The notes under the pieces: generated by a model
The model's input: the letters and a program-made list of their open reading frames with translations, nothing else
What the model was told of the DNA's origin: nothing
Database searches by the model: none
In this document: in pieces, positions 1 through 10,796 of the stretch
Layout: each line of letters begins with the position of its first letter
Numbering within the stretch: the first letter of the stretch is position 1
Translations under genes and position numbers: made by a program
Assembly (NCBI GenBank): GCA_025399215.1
Contig: MU621375.1
Coordinates: forward strand, 1 to 21,287
From: Globomyces pollinis-pini
Taxonomy: Eukaryota; Chytridiomycota; Chytridiomycetes; Rhizophydiales; Globomycetaceae
Length of the DNA stretch: 21,287 nucleotides
Direction: 5' to 3'

Positions 1-1061
1 AGTCGAATCCTCATTGAGGGGAACCTGTAAATGGATGCAATATTGCCAGACTGTATTGATTTAGCAGAACTGTCATCACTTCAGTAACAGTCAACCAAAT
101 TCTGCTAAAGATTAGATAGATATCGAACTGCATATATCTGGATTCTACTGTTGAGATTCAAGATGTTGATGAAGTGTTTGTGTTGATGTGATAACCTAGT
201 ATTTGGTTTCTACTAATATATAGGCTATCACATTAACATAAACTACTATTTCGAATCAAAACTATCCAGCCTTTTTGAATCAAAAATAACCAACCGAGGA
301 AATCATACATTCACACAACTCACCTACCTTTCACACAACCATGTGGATTCAGTCTACAAATTTCATGATAGTGGTTCACTGAAGTCCATTTGGTCTATGC
401 TTGGTAGTATGCTTGAACGGACGCTCCAAATTATTGTGCCATCGTGAATAACATCCACAGCTTTTATCCTGATTACATTGTCGTTCTGAAAGTTTCTAAG
501 AACATCTGTAGATTTCATAAGCAACACAATTCTTTTGGAATTTATCACCGCTGTAGAGTATCTCCATAAATGATATGCCATTGTTTGGGTGCTCAACACG
601 CGAAAAAGTTATTGCCTGATAGCACACCCAGCTTTAGAAAACAATTAATAATAAATGACTTACTTTTAAAGAATTAATGTTAGAATGTGAACTTGTGGTG
701 TACAACATTATATTTGTTACAGAAGCAGACTATCGAGACATTGATTACCCGAATAAAGAATAAAAACAATATACTTTATTCTTTCTCAAGTGATTCTTAC
801 CATAACATCGAAATGACTAGTCCAATTTAACTGTTATGTCGAAGTGAACAAGCTGTTCAGTTCAAAGCGCGTTCATTATTCATGCCATTACGACAGTCAA
901 AAATTAACTTTTAGTGTTTACTCAGTCAACTAGACCATGAACATATTTGGGTAAAAATAGTAGCTAATGATAATCCTCTCAAAATGATTAAAAGAATCGA
1001 ACATGGTGATCCAAAACAATAAATTTATTATAAGATTAAAGGTATTAAAAAGAGAAAAGGA
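1..1061. other. Left flank, no gene assigned
   Basis: I cannot assign a gene here. The longest open stretch is a 78-codon minus-strand frame at 363-599 that resembles no family I recognise and has no visible splice partners. A 41-codon minus-strand frame at about 13-133 is equally unconvincing. The stretch also holds two imperfect 22-bp direct repeats (250-271 and 274-295), two copies of a TTCACACAAC decamer (310-319 and 330-339), and a perfect 10-bp inverted repeat (755-764 with 775-784). The part nearest 1061 is the 3' UTR of the magnesium transporter gene. An exon of a gene running off the left edge cannot be excluded. Confidence 0.5.
1024..1029 (-). terminator. Poly(A) signal of the NIPA-like gene
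   Basis: AATAAA reads on the minus strand about 33 nt past the TAG stop of the transporter gene. The spacing matches the AATAAA hexamers found 28-42 nt after other stops in this window. This is a motif call only; the cleavage site is not visible. Confidence 0.4.
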
Positions 1062-2354
1062 CTAGTTTTGATATTTCGATTGTGCCATAGGTTCCAAATC
1101 CCGATCACTACTATTCAAACTATGCTCTTTATCCTCTAGATCCTGTAACGGTACAAATTCATTCGTACCACGAATTCGTACTCCAAATTCATTTTGATAG
1201 TTAGTCACTCTAGTTGTAGATTCAACTAAACTATGACTTTGGACTTTAGCATCATTAACCATGAATACACCAATGAAAGTGGTCATGAAGCCAACGAGGA
1301 CGGATAACATTTCAACCTAATGTTAGACATTGTGTTATGTTACAGGTGTGCTTCGTTTTACACCTTGACTAAGAATAATAGATGCAACGATTGTTGCACT
1401 TGTGAAGAAAACATAATATACTACGGTTAGATATAAATATAAATGTTACTTGGTGTGACTCTGTTGGTAGAAAAGAGGTCGAGGGCTTTATTGAAGTAAT
1501 TCACTTGAGTCATTGCACATACAACCACAGTAAGACCAAACAACCAAGAAGAAAAATGTCTAAACTGGTTATCACCACCAAACGTAAGTTTAACAGCAAC
1601 AGCAAATCCTTTAACAGCCATTACTGAAACGGATCCCACCAATGAACAGATGGAAATGTAGACAAGCATATGAGTTTTCCCGTACACGGGACCGACATGG
1701 TAAATTAAATAGAGGGATATGACAACGATGGATACCATGTAAATCATAAATCCAGGTTGGATGAAATGATTCCAAACATCGTCTACAGTTTCGATTGCGT
1801 CTTCTTCAGGTGCGTGTAGGATGACAATTAAAGAGCCTAATGATTATTAGTACACGTTTTCATAAAATATTATGATTTTTGTAAACATATTTGAGTCAAT
1901 TTCAAGGTATCATTTTTTCGTGATAAATCTAAAGACATACCTAAAACGCATAAAATACAACCAATCATCCCATCCTTTCCTAAGCGTTCATTCAGGAATA
2001 TATGGGACAAAATGGCGCCAACCATCACAGAAATTGCACCGAGAGGGGTGACTAGAATAGCAGGAGCATAACTATATGCTAAAAAGTTCGCGGTTTCACC
2101 AAGAATCACTAGAATTAAATTAAAATAGGTACTAGTGCAAGTTCCGGCCCACCAAAGGGGGTTTTGCATAAATAGATAACCTTCGCCAGCCTGCCCACCT
2201 AGATATGAGACTCATTCAACCAACCTTGTTTCTGATTTGATTCTATTAAACCACGCTTGGTGATGATAAAGCTGATACCGATGAGAATACCAGACGCCAG
2301 AGCTAAGGCCATTCCGATATATTTTTCAGCTTCCAGTTGATCATAGTCGGACAT
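1062..2354 (-). CDS. NIPA-type magnesium transporter, multi-pass membrane protein
   Basis: Spliced product of 368 residues. The family (DUF803, part of the drug/metabolite transporter superfamily) moves Mg2+ across the plasma or endosomal membrane. Recognisable signatures are the first helix ending in a TKRGLIE-like motif, the [18 protein letters not shown] segment typical of the family, [14 protein letters not shown] in the third/fourth helices, LHAPEED after the fifth, and FNKALD further on. About nine membrane segments are expected, and the polar C-terminal tail is about 60 residues. Four introns (plus coordinates): 2199-2224 (26 nt), 1837-1940 (104 nt), 1421-1449 (29 nt) and 1317-1343 (27 nt). 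For the last one a 45-nt alternative (1317-1361) is also in frame. I prefer the 27-nt form because the extra six residues restore the family spacing before the last helix. The start at 2354 gives a short polar N terminus directly before helix 1. Confidence 0.9.
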
Positions 2355-2710
2355 AGAGAGAGAGTATTATTGATTGTAGAATGAGTAGAGAGTGTGTAAA
2401 ATTGAGTATTATTTTGAGTATTTGTTGGTTTGTGATTGGGTAAGTTCAATCAGCCGAGGAAAAGAGGCAAACAAAACAAGATGAACGTGGACGCGACGAT
2501 GAGGATTCTTGCCAATGTTGCTCGTAGTACTGCAACATTACTGCTTAGATAATGCTACTTGTATCATCAACTATATCTTATGCTACTCTATTGCTCAAAT
2601 TACCCTTTCTTTGAATTAGTCGGATGAGGCTCAAATGAAGCCTGACCCATTATCCACTCTTTAATTAAACCATGGCATTTATTTAATACGTGAATATTCT
2701 CTCGTAGATC
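2355..2710. other. 356-bp intergenic stretch between two minus-strand genes
   Basis: It contains the presumed promoter and 5' leader of the NIPA-like gene (near 2355-2460) and the 3' UTR of the acetyltransferase gene (near 2670-2710). Between them on the plus strand is an ATG at 2481 followed by 23 codons, and separately a short coding-looking tail at 2620-2664; I could not join them into a convincing gene (see findings). No tRNA or repeat is visible. Confidence 0.5.
2678..2683 (-). terminator. Poly(A) signal of the MYST acetyltransferase gene
   Basis: AATAAA on the minus strand, 28 nt beyond the TAG stop at 2711-2713. Motif-based call. Confidence 0.4.
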
Positions 2711-4062
<1,352 letters not shown>

Positions 4063-4327
4063 GAAAATGAAATGATTAAAAAAAAGTGATCAACACCAAT
4101 CCAAATGACTTGTATATATATATAGAGTATATATGTATATATAGCCAACTCTTATTCAAGTATCCAATTCATTCCCGTTCAACAGAATCTAATGAACTTG
4201 GATCATTAACGGGATCATCAACAAGATCGATTCCCTTACTATACTAAATATTTTATTATCAAATTGGAGCCAATTCACTGATGGATGAAAAACATAAAAA
4301 ATAAAAATTCACTCTTACACCTTTAAA
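4063..4327. promoter_or_regulatory. Divergent promoter region between ESA1 and ADE4
   Basis: These 265 bp separate the two start codons and must carry both core promoters. The most conspicuous element is an alternating TA tract at 4111-4144, which offers TATA-box-like sequences in both directions. The sequence before the ADE4 start is AAAATG, a favourable context. I see no upstream factor site I can name with confidence. Confidence 0.5.
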
Positions 4328-6107
4328 ATGTGTGGAATTGCTGGATGTTTTCTTGCTGATAGTGCAAGCAATAGTACTGCCGCGGAGTTATACGAAGCCT
4401 TGGGTTTATTGCAACATAGAGGTCAGGATGCTGCTGGTATCGTCACTTGTGGAGCTCGTGGTCGTCTGTATCAATCAAAGGGAAATGGAATGGTCAGAGA
4501 TGTCTTTAGCTCTTCACAATTACTCCAATTGGTAGGTTCAATGGGTGTCGGTCATGGTACGTTTATGGTTGATTTTATTTTAGTTCGTTATCCCACTGCT
4601 GGAACATCTTCCATCTCTGAAGCACAACCATTTTACGTCAATAGTCCCTACGGCCTTGTCTGCGCGCACAATGGCAACTTGACCAACACTCCTGAATTGA
4701 GACGGTTTTTGGATGAGACTGCTCACCGTCATGTAAATACCGAATCTGGTAATTTTTCTTTGCATTTTTTATCTTTTTTTTCACTTAGATTCGGAAGTTT
4801 TATTGAATGTGTTTGCCGATAATTTACAACAGACTGGAAAATCAAGGTACGCGTTCATGTGCTGATATTAGAGTAAATGAAGATGATATCTTCAACGCCT
4901 TGACTAAATTGTATGATCAAGTCCGCGGTGGTTATGCATGCATCACAATGATTGCTGGATTTGGGATCATGGGCTTTAGGGTATCTTAGACCTTTCATTT
5001 TTGATCTCTTTAGGATCCAAATGGATTAAGGCCATTGATTTATGGATCGCGAAAAACAGATTTTGGAATGGATTACATGATTGCATCTGAAAGTGTGGTT
5101 TTGGACGGTTTGGGTTATTCTAATTTCATCGATATTGCTCCTGGGCAAGCCGTATTGATTACCAAACATGGTGTTACCACTCGACAATGTATCAAACCAA
5201 GAACATTCTCCCCTTGTATTTTTGAATACGTTTATTTTGCGAGACCCGATTCTATTATTGATGGAGTATCTGTCTATAAAGCTAGATTGGCTATGGGCGA
5301 AGCTCTCGCAAACTCTGTAACCAAAGCATTGGGGAAAAATATGGATATCGATGTGGTTATTCCAGTAACGATCACCAAATATTAATTTTCTAGGTTCCAG
5401 ATACCAGTCGATCATCCGCATTACAGGTGTCTTATAAATTGAACAAACTTTTCCGTGAAGGGTTCATCAAAAACAGATATATTGGCCGAACTTTCATCAT
5501 GCCGGGTCAAAGTCAGCGGTATTACAGTTTTTTTTTTGCTTATCTTTAGGATTAAATCAGTCAGGAGAAAGTTAAATCCGATGCCGATGGAGTTCGCGGG
5601 CAAGAATGTCTTGATTGTTGATGGTATATGACATAATGTCTTTAATGGTAGATTCTATTGTGCGTGGTACTACTTCCAGAGAAATTGTGTCAATGGCTAG
5701 AGAAGCTGGTGCAAAAAAAGTTTACTTTGCTTCATGCGCTCCTGCCATTAGGTACCCAAACGTATATGGGATTGATATGCCAACAAGACAAGAGTTAGTG
5801 GCACATAACCGGACAGTTGAAGAAATTGCAAAAGAAATTGGAGCTGATAAAGTCATCTTTCAGGTAACAAGTTACATAACCATTAATTTAAAAGGATTTG
5901 GATGATATGATGAAATCAGTCCAAAAATTTAACAGTAACATTGAGTCTTTTGATATATCTATATTCAATGGATGCTATGTTACCGGTGACATTACTGATG
6001 AGTACTTGGCCAAACTTGAAAAAATGCGATCTGCGTCGATGCAACAATTACTAATTCCGACCAGTGATGATGTGATGGGATTACATAACAACAACGGTAG
6101 AAAATAA
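4328..6107 (+). CDS. ADE4: Amidophosphoribosyltransferase (first step of purine synthesis)
   Basis: Spliced product of 511 residues (yeast Ade4 is 510). It transfers the glutamine amide to PRPP, giving 5-phosphoribosylamine in the cytosol, the committed step of de novo purine synthesis. The N terminus MCGIAG puts the glutaminase nucleophile at Cys2, exposed after Met removal. Next come [19 protein letters not shown] (restored by splicing) and CAHNGNL of the Ntn-type glutaminase domain. The PRPP-binding motif [13 protein letters not shown], also split by an intron, marks the phosphoribosyltransferase domain, followed by [20 protein letters not shown]. Eight introns: 4557-4583 (27 nt), 4749-4788 (40), 4847-4871 (25), 4981-5013 (33), 5365-5393 (29), 5519-5549 (31), 5624-5651 (28) and 5864-5894 (31). 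All catalytic motifs are intact. An AATAAA overlaps the TAA stop (6106-6111). Confidence 0.97.
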
Positions 6108-6174
6108 TAAAGAAATTGCACAATTATTTAACGCCAAACAACAATGCATTAATTGAACTATTGAATTAACGTTT

Positions 6175-6180
6175 TTTATT
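6175..6180 (-). terminator. Poly(A) signal of the Cwf18/CCDC12 gene
   Basis: AATAAA on the minus strand, 34 nt past the TGA stop at 6214-6216, inside the 106-bp gap between the convergent ADE4 and Cwf18 genes. Confidence 0.4.
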
Positions 6181-6213
6181 TAACGGTATAAAAGACACAA
6201 ACGTACATATTTT

Positions 6214-6685
6214 TCAATCATCATCTTCATCAATCGTTTGATGAGTTTGATTGGTATTATCGCCAATGACAGCCAAATTTCCTTCTGCCTTGAGTCGTTC
6301 ACCTATACATGAATAAAAGAAACCAAATACGAATCAAGTCGGTAGCAGCGATATCAAACAATCGATCTAATTTAGATAATTTCTTTTCCAGATCTCTCTT
6401 CAAATCCCAATTTGGTTTCTTTGGAGCCAAATTTGTTAAATCCAATTCTGGATTCCGATTTTCCTCTTCCTCCATTGCTTCTTTAACAGATACTTCAGCT
6501 CTTTTTTCAACTGTATCGACTTCACCTTGTGTTGCTAATGGCCCAACTACTGGTGCTTCTTTCACCAGGTCCTTTAGATTCTCTGATTCCGGTGTATAGG
6601 TTTTGAATTTGATCTGTCCATCTCTGCTTCGTTTGAATGCTTCCAATTTCTTTTTTCGTTCCTCTGATTTTTCTGTTAACGACAT
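6214..6685 (-). CDS. cwf18: Cwf18/CCDC12 spliceosome-associated protein
   Basis: Spliced product of 147 residues, the usual small size of this family. Cwf18 in fission yeast and CCDC12 in humans are components of the Prp19/CDC5-associated spliceosome in the nucleus. The N-terminal EERKKKLEAFK, the FKTYTPESENLKDLV segment, the PKKPNWDLKRDLEKKLSKLD motif and the closing LIRERL helix are family signatures. The chain is mostly charged helix/coiled coil with an acidic end (IDEDDD). One 28-nt intron at 6303-6330 restores LIRERL. I chose the ATG at 6683-6685 because homologues begin just before the EERKKKL motif; an in-frame upstream ATG at 6754 would add 23 Lys/Phe-rich residues and cross a poly-T tract. 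Its role is notable given how short the introns here are. Confidence 0.88.
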
Positions 6686-6850
6686 GAAAAGATTGAAATT
6701 TTTTAATTTTTTTTTTTTGGATTTCAACATGAAATACGAGTGTGTTTTTTGCATTGAATTTAGATTTTTATTGCAAATAAAGTAATAGAATGAATGGAAC
6801 AGATCTGGTTTGATGACGCGAAAATATACGATTTGATTCTTGTGAAAACT

Positions 6851-8488
6851 TTAGAATTCAATCTTGACCAACCTAGTTTCTTTCAATACCCAAATCACAT
6901 TATTATTGACATAAATCCCTTTTACAAATGATTGATCTCCATCTTCGCACATATCGTACAAGTATTGTGTGGATGTTTTTGCACCTTTTGGATTCTTGTA
7001 TATATAGAGATATCGTTTTGATTCTACCATAACGCTTATTGAGAAATCAGTGGAAAGGGTAATGATTGAAATGTCCCGTTTAGAATTCCGAATATATCCT
7101 AATGCGGGGAATGTTTCTATATTCCTGGTTGGAATAGGATCATCAACAATATTAAATATTGCTCCATCTACATCACATTGTAGGCAGAATGATGATGGTT
7201 TATCTGTAACATTACAGAGCCATTTTAATCCAGATGTGGTGTTGGTATGAATAGGTTCAAGAGTATTGCCTTTGAATGAAAACATTGTATAGGAACATGA
7301 TTGGAGATCAAAATCAACCGCTTCTGTCGCTTCAGTAAATGCCAACACTTGCTTCAAAGTTTCATCCTTGTTAATACCTGTATATTTTTCCAAACGATCA
7401 GTATAACTTTGTAAAGTTGCTGAATCTAGAGTTTCTAACACCCCATCATCTTGTTGAAAAAGATGCATCCATCTTACATTTTTCGACAGTTTGGTAAGAT
7501 ATAGAGTCAAATATTTTGACTTTTCCAAAGTCCAAATGCATTCTAATTGTGCGACAGAATCAAAGAGAATTCCACCGAAAACTTGTTCCTGGGTGTTTTT
7601 TATTTGTACATAGACTTGATTAAATTGAAATTGAACGGAAAGATTAGATTTTGTTGTTTCAACAGGTAATTCAAAGTGAATAGTGATATCTTCCGAAGTT
7701 TGTGTCCAAATATAACTTTGGCTCTGTAAAACATCCAAAGTAGTTGAATTGTTTTCGTTGGGTTTGGTTTCCAGTATTTCAACGGTGTTACAGTTGGATG
7801 TCGTACGATAAATATATTCACTGATGACTGTAATACAATTATCTTTGATTAAAGTTTGAAAAGGAAGTCGAGAGCTGTAAATCTGACCAATGCACTTGAT
7901 ATCTGAAGGGGATACCAGTGGAATGTTCACCAATGACAAACAAAATTGTAATCTCTTTGTAGTATCCTTTTCTAGAATTTCCTCCGTTGTTACCACCAGC
8001 ACAAAAATAATTCCATCAAAGATCTCTGCTTGTAAAACTGTAGGGTGATGAATTGATGGTAAGAAACTCAAGTCAATCTGATTTCTACAACTAACTTCGG
8101 TATCGTTTATTTCGATCAGATACATTGTTGGTTCTTTTCCAGTGGCAATAATTCCGATATTACCATTGACAAACAATATACTTGGAGGGAAAAAATACGT
8201 TTGTTCATCCAGATCTACAATAGTGGGAGCTTGAAAAATCACTTTAAATGTATTTGTGAGAGTGTCAAAAGCATATAAATCATTATCTACGAAATAAATC
8301 AGATAGTTTTGATGATGAACCAGATGATTAAACCTTGACAGATACTCCAACATCGCAAATGGAGTTGAAGTTGGCCAAGAAGATTGGATCTGAGTGGGTA
8401 ACAAATGAATAGATTTTTGAATGGCATGAGATAGTTTATAGCTTTCAAAATCACCATTGAACGTTGAATTATCCAATTTTAAAGACAT
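6851..8488 (-). CDS. NUDCD1: NUDCD1-like protein with a central CS (p23-like) domain
   Basis: Intronless frame of 545 residues (human NUDCD1 is 583). NudC-family proteins act as HSP90 co-chaperones; NUDCD1 is reported to bind COPI-linked client proteins, so a cytosolic chaperone role is likely but inferred. The N-terminal half (about 50-250) reads as beta-rich strands like a WD/beta-propeller. The CS domain covers about 259-343, opening with YIWTQTSEDITIHFELP, then the VYVQIKN strand, and ending near WMHLF; this is the clearest family signature. The C-terminal half (about 380-545) is again beta-rich, with Cys-containing strands such as FCLQCDVDGAIFNIVDDP. It is tandem with Cwf18 (165 bp) and nearly head-to-head with the Bud22-like gene. 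No intron is needed, unlike most neighbours. Any other CS-domain protein is the alternative, but length and domain order fit NUDCD1. Confidence 0.8.
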   Translation of the reverse strand: MSLKLDNSTFNGDFESYKLSHAIQKSIHLLPTQIQSSWPTSTPFAMLEYLSRFNHLVHHQNYLIYFVDNDLYAFDTLTNTFKVIFQAPTIVDLDEQTYFFPPSILFVNGNIGIIATGKEPTMYLIEINDTEVSCRNQIDLSFLPSIHHPTVLQAEIFDGIIFVLVVTTEEILEKDTTKRLQFCLSLVNIPLVSPSDIKCIGQIYSSRLPFQTLIKDNCITVISEYIYRTTSNCNTVEILETKPNENNSTTLDVLQSQSYIWTQTSEDITIHFELPVETTKSNLSVQFQFNQVYVQIKNTQEQVFGGILFDSVAQLECIWTLEKSKYLTLYLTKLSKNVRWMHLFQQDDGVLETLDSATLQSYTDRLEKYTGINKDETLKQVLAFTEATEAVDFDLQSCSYTMFSFKGNTLEPIHTNTTSGLKWLCNVTDKPSSFCLQCDVDGAIFNIVDDPIPTRNIETFPALGYIRNSKRDISIITLSTDFSISVMVESKRYLYIYKNPKGAKTSTQYLYDMCEDGDQSFVKGIYVNNNVIWVLKETRLVKIEF

Positions 8489-8535
8489 TTTTTAAGAAAG
8501 AATTTTTTTTTTTCTTTTTTAATTGAAATTCAATC
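8489..8535. promoter_or_regulatory. 47-bp divergent intergenic region
   Basis: The start codons of the NUDCD1-like and Bud22-like genes lie 47 bp apart. The gap is nearly pure poly-T/poly-A on the plus strand, a tract expected to exclude nucleosomes. Both promoters and both 5' leaders must either fit here or overlap the neighbouring coding sequence. Confidence 0.55.
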
Positions 8536-9761
8536 ATGAATGAAGAAAAACCATTGGAACCGAATTGGAAAAAATTGGATTCAAATTTAAAAACTAAAAT
8601 TGTAAAGTTTTTGAATCTTTAAAATCATTTAGGATTTCATTCTAAAAAAATTGAAACCAATTATAAAAAAATCAATTTCATTCAACCATCAAAAGCTTAT
8701 TAAAAAATATAAAGATAAAAATGAAGAGGATCTGAAAGTACAAGTCAAATCATTAAAAGTATTCAAAGTACTCTGACCAAATTAGGAATTGGATACTTTG
8801 GAATTATGTAGATTAGCGTTATTTAAACAATTGAAGAAATCAGTGTTACCAAATGTTAGACTTTATCATTTACATTTGATTAATTTAAAAACTGAATTAT
8901 CAAGTTTGTTGAATAGACCAATATCAAACTTGGAAGCAAACGTGTTGAATCAAAATCAGGTCCAAACAAATTTAGCCAGTCTCTTAAATGATCTAGAAAC
9001 TATAATAATTGGAAAGAAGAAAAATCCAAAGAATAAAAAAGATTCTACCAAGAAGAAGGAAGAGGATGCTGTTCCCGATGTGTCAGATATCACTCTGGAT
9101 ACTCCAAATATAGAGAGCGACGAAGAATGGATGTCAGATGATGATGAGATTATTCCTTTTGAACCTAAAAAGGTAGCAAAGAAGAACCGAAGAGGTCAAA
9201 GAGCTAGAAGAGAGTATGGTCTTTCCTTTAACTAAATCTAGAATATGGGAACAAAAATACAAAGATAAAGCGGTTCATCTTTCCTTGCCGCCCAAGGAAA
9301 CAGACAAAACCTCAAAATTAAAGAAGGGAACGGATAAAAAACAACCAGTAGAAAAGTTACATCCAAGTTGGGAAGCCAAAAAACAAAACAAAGCAGCCAT
9401 TGTTGAAGGAAAAGGTTCCAAGATTGTATTTGGAAATGATCAGCAAACTAATGATTCGGCCAAACAATCCAATAAGCGTTCAGCGGAAGAACATCTGCAT
9501 CCAAGTTGGGCTGCCAAGAAAGCGAAATCTGTTGGAATAATCCCATCAAAGGGATCAAAAATTGTTTTTGGAGAGAACTCAGAGAGTACCAAAATTGTAT
9601 CCAACGCAAATGATAATTTACCCAGATTGAAGGCTAAACCAATACAACTCAAGCCTACAGAAAATCTGCACCCATCATGGGCTGCCAAGAATCAAGCGAA
9701 GAATGCAGCTTTAGCCAAACTGCAATCTGCCAAACCAACAAAAATTACATTTGATGATTAA
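8536..9761 (+). CDS. BUD22: Bud22/SRFBP1-like ribosome biogenesis protein
   Basis: Spliced product of 379 residues. Yeast Bud22 is a nucleolar factor for 18S rRNA maturation, and SRFBP1 is the animal relative. The N-terminal helical part (1-150) has the Lys-rich KKYKDKNEED and ELDTLELCRLALFKQLKKS pattern of the family. It is followed by an acidic stretch (SDEEWMSDDDE) and the basic KKNRRGQRARRE signature. The C-terminal third carries three repeats, each HPSW(E/A)AK followed by a (S/T)KI(V/T)F element. Introns: 8602-8632 (31 nt), 8759-8785 (27 nt) and 9214-9241 (28 nt); the last one joins RARRE to IWEQKYKDKA, as in the family. The first exon was placed from ATG 8536 because the frame joins cleanly through two introns; this part is less conserved. 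It is convergent with the SNARE gene (77 bp gap). Confidence 0.86.
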
Positions 9762-9802
9762 GTTATGTACCCATTTAAAAAAACAATACATATTAGATTT
9801 TG

Positions 9803-9808
9803 AATAAA
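9803..9808 (+). terminator. Poly(A) signal of the Bud22-like gene
   Basis: AATAAA on the plus strand 42 nt past the TAA stop, in the 77-bp gap between convergent genes. Confidence 0.4.
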
Positions 9809-9838
9809 ACTATTATTGTATTTGAATGAATAACATCA

Positions 9839-10796
9839 TTAAGCAGTAGCAGTGGTGGCAGGAGCCGCTGAAGTAGTAGATGCTACAGCCGCGGGACATA
9901 AGACTATTGATGAGAATTATAACTATATTACTTCCTTGTACAGCTTGAGGACAACTCTTTTTCAATATATAGATAATCAAAGCACCCAAAACACATACAA
10001 CCATGAGTACAACCATCATTAAAAACAATTTATCACTTGACATTCGTCTACCAAATAAGGTTACATTTACTTCCATACCGAATAAATATACGTATTTGTT
10101 TATCAGCGCGCTTTAAATTCGTTTCTACTTGTTCCACTCCTTCCTCCATTTCCTTAATCTTTTCACCTTGTTTCTTCAGTTCAGCATTAGTCGCATTAGC
10201 AATCTATATGGTTAATTTCCTCATTGTTACTTGAAGAGTTTCATCTAAAGCTTTTTTTGCTCGCGCTGCAGATTCTTGAGTTTTATCTTGTGTTGCCATT
10301 GCCATTTTTGTAATCTCACCCGTCGCCATTTCATCGATATCTATTCAAATATTAAACAAGATCTACTAAAGATATTCATTTGAGTATATAAATTCTATAA
10401 AATAAATACTTACGTTTGGGTTTAGCATCATCTTTTCCTCCTGAATTGGTTCTTTCAGCCCATTCAATATCTTGGGATAATTTCCCTACCTTCTCTTCGT
10501 ATCCCTTTGCTTTCGATTCCCATTCACCTTTATCCCCTGATAATCCTCTAATTTCAACTTGAATAGACCGAAGGACTTGTTTGGCTCTGGTTATTCGATT
10601 ACGTAAATATTGACATTTCTAATTAAAAATTAAAACTTATTGATTTGATTACTTCAATTCTTTCCTGTCCTTTCAGTTTTGGCATGTCTTTTTCCAATAC
10701 TTGTTGAACTGACTTCAATAGCTCAACCATCTGTTCATCAAATTCTTCCAAGTCTAAATAGAGTTGGACGGTCTATTTTTGTTTACCTGAGGACAT
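9839..10796 (-). CDS. Qb-SNARE of the NPSN/Vti1 type, C-terminally anchored
   Basis: Spliced product of 243 residues. SNAREs drive fusion of transport vesicles with target membranes. The N-terminal half is a helical bundle (EEFDEQMVELLKSVQQVL, then KCQYLRNRITRAKQVLRSIQVEI). The SNARE motif runs roughly from MATQDKTQESAARAKKALDETL through EQVETNLKRADKQIRIFIRRM. SSDK and a single transmembrane helix (about 20 residues, MMVVLMVVCVLGALIIYIL) follow. Six introns: 10754-10786 (33 nt), 10619-10652 (34), 10341-10413 (73), 10204-10230 (27), 10048-10078 (31) and 9904-9931 (28). The last three are needed to join the SNARE motif, anchor and tail; all keep frame. The xSDK-membrane junction resembles the plant-type NPSN Qb-SNAREs more than Vti1, but Vti1 remains possible. 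Unusually, about 30 residues rich in Ala/Thr follow the anchor. Tandem upstream of the Nte1 stop by 118 bp. Confidence 0.8.

Noticed and set aside
250..339. Two imperfect 22-bp repeats and paired TTCACACAAC decamers, considered as a CRISPR-like or satellite array
   Set aside because: Only two diverged units each, with no regular spacers, in a eukaryotic context; at most a local duplication or a promoter motif pair.
363..599. 78-codon minus-strand open frame that reads like a plausible protein
   Set aside because: No recognisable family, no splice partners that extend it, and length within chance expectation for this composition. Left as unassigned.
1317..1361. 45-nt version of the last intron of the transporter gene
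   Set aside because: It keeps frame, but the 27-nt version preserves family spacing before the final helix and matches the local intron size.
4111..4144. TA-repeat tract considered as a microsatellite or replication origin
   Set aside because: It is short and imperfect, and sits where two divergent promoters are required; a TATA-like promoter role is the simpler reading.
6686..6754. Upstream in-frame ATG extending the Cwf18 protein by 23 residues
   Set aside because: The extension is Lys/Phe-rich, spans a poly-T tract and is absent from the family, whose members start just before the EERKKKL motif.
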